Below the pieces are notes generated by a model. It made no database searches. It was not told the DNA's origin and saw nothing but the letters and a program-made list of their open reading frames with translations. DNA of 19,621 bases, from positions 570-20,190 of the forward strand of contig DCQY01000015.1 of NCBI GenBank assembly GCA_002323995.1. Direction: 5' to 3'. Positions 7,427-14,563 of this stretch are shown here, in pieces (the first letter of the stretch is position 1; every line of letters starts with the position of its first letter). The position numbers and the translations under genes are program-made. This stretch comes from Akkermansiaceae bacterium UBA1506. GTDB lineage: Bacteria > Verrucomicrobiota > Verrucomicrobiia > Verrucomicrobiales > DEV007.

Positions 7427-7963
7427 ATGCCTGCCGCTTCCCGTCACCTCATGGAGGTTTCTCCTCAAGAACTAGTTGAATCTGCCCAAGCAGAGTACGA
7501 AGGCCCGTTGACCGGCTACGCCGCTGGTCTTCTTGGTGGTGATTGGGAGCGCGCCAGAGACGTCGTTCAAGACACTTTTGTTAAGTTGCACCGTCAGGAT
7601 GCTGAATTGATCGGCGGTCGAGTGAAAAGTTGGCTCTACACAGTTTGTCGCAATCGGTCTATCGACGTGCTTCGCAAAGAGAATCCAATGATAACTTCCG
7701 CTGGAGAGGCGTTTGAAAATCTAAACGATTCCGAGCCAGATCCCGCAGACAGAATGGAGCGAAAAGAGCGTTTCGAGGAAGTTTTGCGAGTCCTCGAACG
7801 GCTTCCCGAAAACCAGCGTGAGGTGATTCGGCTAAAATTTCAGGGTGACCTCAGCTACAAGGAAATCGCTGAGGTTACCGGATTGAGCGTCAGTAATGTC
7901 GGTTTCCTGATTCACACCGGTATTAAGCGTCTGAGAACCTTGATGGGAGTTGATGTAGCCTAA
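7427..7963 (+). CDS. ECF-type RNA polymerase sigma factor
   Basis: This 178-residue extracytoplasmic-function sigma factor has the two expected domains. The region-2 domain (about 25-85) includes WERARDVVQDTFVKLHRQ and VKSWLYTVCRNRSIDVLRK, the core-binding and -10-recognition helices. The region-4 domain (about 120-175) includes LERLPENQREVIRLKFQGDL and the helix-turn-helix SYKEIAEVTGLSVSNVGFLI, which reads the -35 element. The ATG at 7427 is preceded by GGAG (7412-7415) at 11 bases. An in-frame TTG at 7421 lies closer to that site, and an ATG at 7451 is also possible. The next gene starts 32 bases downstream and encodes a membrane protein with anti-sigma-like domains, so the pair is probably a sigma/anti-sigma operon. 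The stimulus and target promoters cannot be read from the sequence. The divergent response regulator may control it. Confidence 0.92.
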   Translation: MPAASRHLMEVSPQELVESAQAEYEGPLTGYAAGLLGGDWERARDVVQDTFVKLHRQDAELIGGRVKSWLYTVCRNRSIDVLRKENPMITSAGEAFENLNDSEPDPADRMERKERFEEVLRVLERLPENQREVIRLKFQGDLSYKEIAEVTGLSVSNVGFLIHTGIKRLRTLMGVDVA

Positions 7964-7995
7964 TTAAATCTTACGTCCAGTAAATTGCCAAAGCC

Positions 7996-9126
7996 ATGAG
8001 TCTAGAACCCATTGACCCCGACGACCCTCAATTGACTGCTTACGCATTAGGAGAGTTTTCCTCATCTGAGGCGGCATCCTTTGAAGCTCGTTTGAAAATA
8101 TCCCCTGTGGCAGAGCTTGAGCTTGCAGCGATAAGGGATCTTTCGGACCTGCTTACGTCAGGGCTCAAGCGTGATTGGGAATTAAATCGAAGTGAAGAGG
8201 TCAAAGTCGATCTTGAGGACCCGAAATATACCGCTTTCGCCCTCAATGAGTTGGCGGACGATGAAAGGGTTGAGGTGCAAGTTGAGTTGGCGGCTTCTCC
8301 TGCAGCCCAGAAGGAGCTGAATTCGATGGCGGAATTCATGTCCATGCTCTCCACTGGTCTCAAAAATGAGTGGGAGTCCAAGCTCGGCGAAACGAAGTTG
8401 AATGTTTGTGACGTTCCAGTGTCCACCGATGCCAATATCGTCAAAGTTGCTTTCCCCCAAAAACGCTGGGCACGGATGGGGGTAGCAGCAGCTGTTGCGG
8501 CTCTGTTGGCTGTTGCTTTTACCGTTATGCAGCCGGGTGCGAAAAACGTCGAGGTGGGAAACTGGGGCAGTGGGCTTTCTGCTTCTTCTGGTGAGGTAAG
8601 TGTCGATTTTTCAGATGAGGGTTTTAGCGGGGTCACTTCTGCTCTTGGTGTTAATGTTCCTCAACTCTTTCTAGCTGAAGAGGTGGAAGATATTTCGGAT
8701 CTAAACTTTGCTTTCGGCAGCGGTCCAGCCGTGCTTGACGCTAGCTATCTCGAATCGAAAGATGTTGTGCCAACCGATGAAGGGACCGGTGCAATGTATC
8801 TAAAACCCGCAGGTTTTTCCCCGGCATCGCAGCGAATCGATTCGTATCTCCCGCAGGATGCTTCCGCCATTAAGCCGGAAGGCGAATTGGTTCCGATGCG
8901 ACGCAGTCGCGGAATGATCGTAGAAAGTTTTATTCCTCGTGCCCGTGAGGAAAGCATGGTGGATCGGAAGATTCGACTTGCTGCTGAGTTGCAAGGAGTT
9001 CAGATCGAGTTGGAGCAGATGTTGACTCGACTGGCTCCTGGTTCTGCTGAGCGCCGACAGTTTCAATTAATTATTGAGGGCAACAGCCGTGCTTTAGAGG
9101 AACTGAAAGCACAGATTGTGGAGTAA
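7996..9126 (+). CDS. Putative transmembrane anti-sigma factor with duplicated N-terminal domain
   Basis: This 376-residue membrane protein lies just downstream of the ECF sigma gene and is probably its regulator. The N-terminal half holds two copies of one domain, residues 7-64 and 72-129. They align without gaps at an offset of 65 residues: DDPQLTAYALGEF against EDPKYTAFALNEL, and TSGLKRDWE against STGLKNEWE. The DP-x-x-TAYALGE type of sequence recalls N-termini of anti-sigma-like proteins beside ECF genes in Planctomycetes and Verrucomicrobiota, which often carry a von Willebrand A domain; I recall this and did not search it. No such domain is visible here. There is no HxxxCxxC zinc motif. 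A single membrane helix lies at about 160-177 (MGVAAAVAALLAVAFTVM), placing the duplicated domain in the cytoplasm and about 200 residues outside. The C-terminus (about 320-376) is a predicted coiled coil. A strong terminator follows. Confidence 0.72.
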   Translation: MSLEPIDPDDPQLTAYALGEFSSSEAASFEARLKISPVAELELAAIRDLSDLLTSGLKRDWELNRSEEVKVDLEDPKYTAFALNELADDERVEVQVELAASPAAQKELNSMAEFMSMLSTGLKNEWESKLGETKLNVCDVPVSTDANIVKVAFPQKRWARMGVAAAVAALLAVAFTVMQPGAKNVEVGNWGSGLSASSGEVSVDFSDEGFSGVTSALGVNVPQLFLAEEVEDISDLNFAFGSGPAVLDASYLESKDVVPTDEGTGAMYLKPAGFSPASQRIDSYLPQDASAIKPEGELVPMRRSRGMIVESFIPRAREESMVDRKIRLAAELQGVQIELEQMLTRLAPGSAERRQFQLIIEGNSRALEELKAQIVE

Positions 9127-9169
9127 AATTTCCCGCTGGACTGGTTCTGGTTGTGGACGTAAACCCTGT

Positions 9170-9207
9170 AGGGCCGGAAGGAGAAATTCTTCCGGCCCTT
9201 CTTTTTT
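9170..9207 (+). terminator. Intrinsic terminator of the sigma/anti-sigma unit
   Basis: AGGGCCGGAAG (9170-9180) and CTTCCGGCCCT (9189-9199) form a perfect 11-base-pair GC-rich stem with an 8-base loop. A T-rich run with six consecutive T (9202-9207) follows. It lies 43 bases after the stop codon of the anti-sigma-like gene and separates that operon from the downstream helicase gene. Confidence 0.92.
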
Positions 9208-9282
9208 CGGTATTTTTGTTCGAAGAAGTTGAATTTTTTAAGGCATTAGTGAACATGGTCGCCGCCACACTGCACCTCCCAA

Positions 9283-11895
9283 TTGAAAGAACAACCAACC
9301 GAAGCCAGCCCCCGACTCGATGCTAGTTCTGGAGACCCGAACGGTGTCTTGGGAATGATCCGCCTGAAAGATCCTCCGTTCTGCGGTGAGATCTTTTCCC
9401 ATGAGAATCTTAAACGTGGCCGCTGGTTTGTAAAATTAGGCGCTGTTAGGGTGGTGACAGTGAATCTGCAGGGGCGTTTCTCTGGTGTGTTTGGCCAAGT
9501 TCAAGATGCGGGTGGCGGGCCACCGGTAGAAGTAAGCCTTATTGTTCAGCTGCGCGATAGTGGGGAATGGAAAGTTGAAGGGAGAAGTGATCGCAATGGA
9601 GGCAGGAACGATGAATTCGTAGCTGCGCTCCTTATGGCAGCAATGATTGAAAAAGGCGGAGCCTCCGACGAGTCATTTGGTCTCGGAGAAATAAAGTCGA
9701 GATTACAACTTCTGTCTGCAGATGTCAGGGCCGGCATCCTGCACTGGGATGATTCTGAAGCAAGGGACGTACTAGAGCGGATGCCATTGGCTCAGGTTGA
9801 GGAACTTGATCTTGAGTTGGAAGCCCTCTTGCGGGAGATGGGCCTTAAGCGACTAGTTGAGATTTATCCGTGGGACGAAATTGAAGCGGATTATCGACAG
9901 TGTTATGGCTACTCAGCGGTTAGGCGAGGAATGCAGGAGGTTTTTTGGGCCGAGTTCTTAGCGAATAGAAAGACGGAACTTGAGGGGCTTGGCTGTATCG
10001 TCACGGTGGAGGATGACTTCGGCCTACAAGTGGTCGAGCCAACGGAGTTTTATGGTGAATTGCAGGCGGAAGGTCAGGAAGTTGATTGGTTTGGTTTTGA
10101 ATATGGCATTCGGATGAAAGGGGAAAGGGTGAACCTGCTCCCGTATCTTGTTCGCTATCTCGAGAGCCGCCCTTCTGGCTTCTCTCTTTCTTCATTAGAG
10201 AAATTACCAGTCTCAAATAAAATTCCGATTCAGGTAGGTAACTCCGGAAAATTCATTGCCATGCCGGCGAAGAAGCTAAGCGCGGTTCTAAGTCTTCTCA
10301 CTGAGCTATTTGATCACAATCCTGTATCTGACAGTGGGACAATAAGACTGCACAAAGTCAGGGCGGCTCAACTCACCTGCTACAAGGGAGGCGAGTTGGT
10401 CGTTAAATCGGCACCGAGTACTCTGCTTGCGCATGCAAAAGAACTTGAAGCCCTGAGACCCAAGAGTGATCCGAAAGCACCGAAAGAGTTTCTCGCTACC
10501 TTGCGCCCGTATCAACAAGACGGGTTTGAGTGGCTTCAGTTTCTGCGTGAACAGGAGCTTGGAGGTATTCTTGCCGATGACATGGGTTTAGGTAAGACCA
10601 TTCAGACCCTCTGCCACCTGCATTACGAGAAAGAGAGCGGGAGAGCAAATTTACCCAGTCTGATCGTTGCGCCAAAGAGTGTTGTCCCCAATTGGGAGAA
10701 GGAAGCGAAGAGGTTTGCACCATCATTGAAGGTGCTAGCGCTGCAAGGAGGAAGCAGGAAGAAGTATTATGAAGTTTTGAGCTACACGGATCTCGTGGTC
10801 ACATCATACCCGGTCTTGCTAAGGGATGCAGAGGAATTATTGAGTCAACCATTTCACTATGTCGTTTTAGACGAGGCCCATACAATTAAGAATACAACAT
10901 CTCAGGTCACCAAGGTTGCTTATCGAATCGACGCAAGGCACCGTCTTTGTCTTTCCGGAACTCCAATCGAAAATAACTTGGGTGAATTGTGGTCCTTGTT
11001 TCACTTCTTGATGCCCGGCTACCTTGGAAGCGAAGATAGTTTTAATCGGTGCTATCGAACACCTATCGAGAAAAATCGGGATGAGGGGCTTCGTAAACGG
11101 CTCGCGGAAAGAGTGGCGCCTCTGATGCTGCGCCGCACAAAGAGTCTAGTCGCCACCGATCTTCCTCCTAAGACAGAGATCGTTCGCACGGTAGAGTTGT
11201 GGCCCAAGCAGGTGGAATTATATGAGGCGGTGAGAGCAGCGGTCAGTCGAGAAGTTCATGAAGAAATTGAGAGGTTTGGGATGGAGAAGACTAAGTTGTT
11301 AGTACTTGATGCGTTAATGAAACTCCGTCAGGTCTGTAACCACCCGAGGCTTCTTAAGCTACCAAGTGCCCAGCGAGCAAAGAGTTCTGCCAAGATGGAC
11401 CTTCTCATGGAATGGCTTCCCTTAATGCTAGAGGAGGGGCGGCGGATCTTGATATTTTCGCAGTTTACGGGAATGCTCGATTTGATCGAAGAGGCGCTGC
11501 GAAAAGAAGGGATTCGCTTTTTGACCCTCACAGGGCAGTCGAAAGACCGAGGAAAGCTATGCGATGACTTTCAGTCAGGAAAAGCTCCAGTCTTTCTCAT
11601 AAGTCTGAGGGCGGGCGGCACAGGACTAAACTTGACTCTGGCTGACACGGTAATTCACTTTGACCCTTGGTGGAACCCAGCATTGGAGGCGCAGGCAACT
11701 GACCGTGCTTATCGAATCGGGCAGCAAAATCCCGTTTTCGTTTATAAGCTGATTACCGCAGGGACAATTGAAGAGAAGATTTTGCTCTTGCAGCAGAAAA
11801 AGCGAGCTCTGTTCGAAGGTATCCTAGAAGGAGCGCCCCAAAAGCTATCGTTTTCCGAAGATGAGCTCGGCGATCTGCTTTCCCCTGTGGAGTGA
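9283..11895 (+). CDS. SNF2-family helicase/ATPase
   Basis: This is a large DNA-dependent ATPase of the Swi2/Snf2 family. Bacterial members remodel or translocate on DNA or RNA polymerase complexes; the exact role of this one is unknown. The motor is complete, counted from base 9283. It has Walker A GGILADDMGLGKT (427-439), DEAH in VVLDEAH (527-533), LSGTPIENNLGELWSLF, then MLRRTKSLVATDLPPKTE, LIFSQFTGMLDLIEEAL and motif VI TDRAYRIGQ (ending Q814). About 410 residues precede the motor and include a helicase-associated region. Residues 82-122 have the layout of a SWIM finger but lack its Cys and His ligands. The start is uncertain. An in-frame stop lies at 9250 and the first candidate is TTG 9283, without a clear Shine-Dalgarno; ATG 9355 is the alternative and would shorten the protein by 24 residues. 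The stop directly abuts the stop of the convergent NlpC/P60 gene. Confidence 0.9.
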   Translation: MKEQPTEASPRLDASSGDPNGVLGMIRLKDPPFCGEIFSHENLKRGRWFVKLGAVRVVTVNLQGRFSGVFGQVQDAGGGPPVEVSLIVQLRDSGEWKVEGRSDRNGGRNDEFVAALLMAAMIEKGGASDESFGLGEIKSRLQLLSADVRAGILHWDDSEARDVLERMPLAQVEELDLELEALLREMGLKRLVEIYPWDEIEADYRQCYGYSAVRRGMQEVFWAEFLANRKTELEGLGCIVTVEDDFGLQVVEPTEFYGELQAEGQEVDWFGFEYGIRMKGERVNLLPYLVRYLESRPSGFSLSSLEKLPVSNKIPIQVGNSGKFIAMPAKKLSAVLSLLTELFDHNPVSDSGTIRLHKVRAAQLTCYKGGELVVKSAPSTLLAHAKELEALRPKSDPKAPKEFLATLRPYQQDGFEWLQFLREQELGGILADDMGLGKTIQTLCHLHYEKESGRANLPSLIVAPKSVVPNWEKEAKRFAPSLKVLALQGGSRKKYYEVLSYTDLVVTSYPVLLRDAEELLSQPFHYVVLDEAHTIKNTTSQVTKVAYRIDARHRLCLSGTPIENNLGELWSLFHFLMPGYLGSEDSFNRCYRTPIEKNRDEGLRKRLAERVAPLMLRRTKSLVATDLPPKTEIVRTVELWPKQVELYEAVRAAVSREVHEEIERFGMEKTKLLVLDALMKLRQVCNHPRLLKLPSAQRAKSSAKMDLLMEWLPLMLEEGRRILIFSQFTGMLDLIEEALRKEGIRFLTLTGQSKDRGKLCDDFQSGKAPVFLISLRAGGTGLNLTLADTVIHFDPWWNPALEAQATDRAYRIGQQNPVFVYKLITAGTIEEKILLLQQKKRALFEGILEGAPQKLSFSEDELGDLLSPVE

Positions 11896-12741
11896 CTAAT
11901 ATTTCAGGCCAGGAATTTTCCCGTGAGCCACAAGCTTCCCCCGATTAGGATTGAGTTCAAATACGTCGACTCCATTTCCGAGAATGCCTTGCGAGCTTTT
12001 GCCTCGTGCGCCGAAGACGTAGTGTTTGTTTTCCTCAGGGTTGTAGCCCATGTAGATCATCACATGGGAAACTCGATGACCGGAATTCCAGGTACCACCC
12101 CAGAAGATCAGGTCACCGGGGGAAAGTTTCTTGAGCATCTTGGAAGTCGAATTCCTTCCATAAACGTCATCGAGGGTTCTTTTCCTTTTGAGCCAGTCAT
12201 ACTGCTGGTAAGAGGTCCTAGGAACATCTTCAATGCCGATGCTTAAAAGCAGGCGTTGGACTGCTCCTGAACAGTCAAGACCTCCGGCATCAGGGTCGTC
12301 CGAACCGAACTGGTAAGTGAGGCCCATCCTAGCCAATCGATGGGCCTCCTCACGAAGTCGTGCAAGAGTGCGGGGATCTTCTTTGCCTTCTTTTTCTCTA
12401 AAGGTTCCAAGTTGATTAAAATTCGAACCAACGGCAGCCGCAGGCTTTGGTGCCGAGGGGCGCTCATTGATGTTTTCCGATACTGGAGGAGTATTAACGT
12501 TCGGGGCATTGCCTGATGGTAAGGATGACCCCTCTTGAGCGGGAAATGGCGGAGGAATTTGGACAGTGAAGACGCGTGAATGATGCGCGACGCTCCCAGG
12601 AACAGTTTTCTTGATTGGGACGACCGTGCGGAAAGATCTCTCTCCAGGAGATTGGGGAGCGCTCTCCGCTTCAGATGAGTTCATGCAGAGACCTAAAATT
12701 GAGAGGAAGGCAGCGAAACCTGTCGTTCGAATAGCGCGCAT
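11896..12741 (-). CDS. Exported NlpC/P60 family hydrolase
   Basis: This is a predicted cell-wall hydrolase of the NlpC/P60 cysteine peptidase family, which typically cuts peptide stems of peptidoglycan. The 281-residue precursor starts with a basic n-region and a hydrophobic stretch (MRAIRTTGFAAFLSILGLC), consistent with export. The only nearby Cys lacks a good lipobox, so a Sec signal is more likely than a lipoprotein signal. A Pro/Ser-rich linker (about 28-115) leads to the C-terminal catalytic domain (about 130-281). The nucleophile is C157 in GLDCSGAVQ and the catalytic His is H226 in VSHVMIYMG; LSPGDLIFW also fits the family. The usual third polar residue is not evident: the expected place reads VFGARG, with G244. 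AT-rich sequence upstream (12742-12790) probably holds its promoter. Its 3' end abuts the helicase stop. Confidence 0.85.
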   Translation of the reverse strand: MRAIRTTGFAAFLSILGLCMNSSEAESAPQSPGERSFRTVVPIKKTVPGSVAHHSRVFTVQIPPPFPAQEGSSLPSGNAPNVNTPPVSENINERPSAPKPAAAVGSNFNQLGTFREKEGKEDPRTLARLREEAHRLARMGLTYQFGSDDPDAGGLDCSGAVQRLLLSIGIEDVPRTSYQQYDWLKRKRTLDDVYGRNSTSKMLKKLSPGDLIFWGGTWNSGHRVSHVMIYMGYNPEENKHYVFGARGKSSQGILGNGVDVFELNPNRGKLVAHGKIPGLKY

Positions 12742-12850
12742 TCGTTAAGATTAATATAAATTTAAGAAATGCTAATAAAAAAATCGAAAAACCACCGCTT
12801 TTTAGCCGTTTGGGGCTGAGTGATGAATGATCTGGGGTGCCAATTAAGAG

Positions 12851-12872
12851 TTACCCAAGTGGTTCTTGGTAA
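12851..12872 (-). terminator. Hairpin after the beta-propeller gene (weak terminator candidate)
   Basis: TTACCCAAG (12851-12859) and CTTGGTAA (12865-12872) pair over 8 bases with one bulged C and a 5-base loop, about 20 bases after the stop codon of the minus-strand beta-propeller gene. No T-run follows on the minus strand, so it may only mark the RNA 3' end. Confidence 0.28.
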
Positions 12873-12891
12873 TCGCAAGGCATTCGGACGC

Positions 12892-14439
12892 TTATTCGAA
12901 GCGAAAGCAGACCACGCTTTTCGACGTTCGAATGAAAAGATCCTGACCAACAAATGCGGGTGAAGTGCAGTGAAGAGCGCCTATCTTCGCCTTTCCTAGT
13001 GGCTCATAGGAAAGTGGTGTTGCTTTGATCAATGATGCCAGCCCTCCTTTGTTCTCAAAGACCAGAAGTTTCCCATCAGCAAGCAGCGGCGAAGAGATTG
13101 CGGAAGAGGACTCTTTATCCCATAGAGTTTCGCCACTTTTCAGATTGACGCAAAGGTGGCGACTGCTTCCCAGATAATAAACGTGTCCATTGTGGATGAT
13201 TGGTGTGGAGCCATAACGGCGGGCGAGAAAGTCAAGAGACCACAATTCCTCCGGGGTGGTTTCAGTAAGGTGGTAAGCGATCAGGTTCTTACCTTCGTGT
13301 TGACTGCTCACAACAAAAGTATCTCCGAATACGACGGGTGTTCCATCGCCTCCACCAGCGACTGACCAGAGTGTTGCCCCAGAGTAGGCGTTAATTCCGA
13401 CAATGGTATTTTTGGAGTTTGCTATAATGATTCCCTCGCAAACTGCAGGCGAGGAGTTTGTGGAAGCCACGTCTTTATTAGTCCAGAGTTCCTCGCCCGA
13501 TGCGGAATCGTAGGCGCTCAAAGGCGCCTGCTGTAGATAGACTTTTCCTTCGTGGTAAAGAGGCGAGGAGGCTGGCCCTTTCTTGCCTTTGAGTGGAGAC
13601 TGCCAAACTTTCTCCCCGCTCACGGCATCGACACAATAGAGGTGTGTGCTGAGAGCTGCGAAAACCTTTCCTTCCGCTACTGCTGGAGTACTTGAAGAGG
13701 ATCGGCCTGACGGGATGCCCTCAACGGAGAAGCGCCAGACTTCTTTTCCTGACTCAGCATCAAGGCACAGGATAACGTCATCAGCTACTTTTACTGTAGT
13801 CGGAACAGCTGCGATAATCTTGTTCTCAGTGATTGGATCAAATCCTTGAGCATTGACCCACTCTGTCATTTGAGTTTGGCTGGCGAATTCCTTAGGTGCT
13901 TCGAGGAGCCGATCGTAGATCGCCAGAGGCACCGCGGCCCGCCCCTGCTTGAACCGGCTCGATATCCAGTTCCCAAGAGCTAACTTTGTCTTAGGGTCAA
14001 GATTTTCGTCGACCCAGTTCTGAGACCATTCATCAAGAGCAGCACCACGGAGTCGGCGACTAAGATTCATCCGGTCGTTTTCCATCTTTTCACGGACTTC
14101 GGGCGAGAGTGATTTGGACGCGCGGTAACCAAGGGAAGAGAGAACGCTGCGATCGATACGTCGTTTTTCAGTGGGTTGATCACGATGCCATACCACTGAC
14201 AGGTATACTTTTCGATCGGCGATTATAACGCTTCCGTGGCCGCCATAGTGGTCACTGGGAATCTCATCGGATTCCCAAAGCTTGGTTGGTAATTTTTCCT
14301 CTGTGAGTAGATCAGGAAGTTTTGCAGGATCTTTCGCAACACCGTTTCTTTCAGGCCCTCGCCATTGGGGCCAGTCCCCTAAAAGTGAGGCGGGGAGCCA
14401 AATAGTAAGGAGGAATATTCTGAAGGGGCAGGCTTTCAT
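12892..14439 (-). CDS. Exported PQQ-like beta-propeller repeat protein with helical insertion
   Basis: This is a 515-residue exported protein of the PQQ-like (pyrrolo-quinoline-quinone-type) beta-propeller class. Repeats of the type CLDAESGKEVWRFS, CVDAVSGEKVWQSPL, AYDSASGEELWTN and GINAYSGATLWSV mark successive blades. The signal peptide is residues 1-21 and the mature N-terminus reads DWPQWRGPERNG, a hallmark I associate with planctomycete and verrucomicrobial members. Most of these are not shown to bind PQQ, and I see no dehydrogenase active-site or haem motif. A charged, probably helical segment (about 86-212) interrupts the propeller after the first blade. I chose the ATG at 14439 because it opens directly into the signal peptide. 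A longer frame to 14562 would run almost to the divergent glycosyltransferase start and would bury the signal peptide. No clear Shine-Dalgarno is seen. Confidence 0.82.
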   Translation of the reverse strand: MKACPFRIFLLTIWLPASLLGDWPQWRGPERNGVAKDPAKLPDLLTEEKLPTKLWESDEIPSDHYGGHGSVIIADRKVYLSVVWHRDQPTEKRRIDRSVLSSLGYRASKSLSPEVREKMENDRMNLSRRLRGAALDEWSQNWVDENLDPKTKLALGNWISSRFKQGRAAVPLAIYDRLLEAPKEFASQTQMTEWVNAQGFDPITENKIIAAVPTTVKVADDVILCLDAESGKEVWRFSVEGIPSGRSSSSTPAVAEGKVFAALSTHLYCVDAVSGEKVWQSPLKGKKGPASSPLYHEGKVYLQQAPLSAYDSASGEELWTNKDVASTNSSPAVCEGIIIANSKNTIVGINAYSGATLWSVAGGGDGTPVVFGDTFVVSSQHEGKNLIAYHLTETTPEELWSLDFLARRYGSTPIIHNGHVYYLGSSRHLCVNLKSGETLWDKESSSAISSPLLADGKLLVFENKGGLASLIKATPLSYEPLGKAKIGALHCTSPAFVGQDLFIRTSKSVVCFRFE

Positions 14440-14563
14440 AGGGAAAGTGAACGTAGGTTGGAAGAATCTAGCCATGACTACGTTTGGAATCTTTGGCGTT
14501 ATGATGTCTCCGGTGGAGCTACCTGTGTTATGGTATTTAGTTACTATAAGCAGGACCAACATC

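Noticed and set aside
8040..8636. 198-residue open frame on the minus strand
   Set aside because: It is the antisense shadow of the anti-sigma-like gene; its Ser-rich composition mirrors that gene's codons and it has no recognisable motif.
9254..9325. ATG at 9254 as an alternative helicase start
   Set aside because: It is in another frame and reaches a stop codon within about 24 codons, with no sign of a frameshift.
12774..12815. T-rich minus-strand run downstream of the beta-propeller gene as an intrinsic terminator
   Set aside because: The stems I could draw before the run contain mismatches or only four pairs; the AT-rich stretch fits equally well as the promoter region of the NlpC/P60 gene.
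14440..14562. Longer N-terminus of the beta-propeller protein
   Set aside because: It would put 41 residues before a clear signal peptide.
14282..14563. Glycosyltransferase extension over the beta-propeller gene
   Set aside because: The frame is open, but GTG 14564 has AGGA at a good distance and the family N-terminal strand starts right after it; the extension overlaps the signal-peptide end of the divergent gene.
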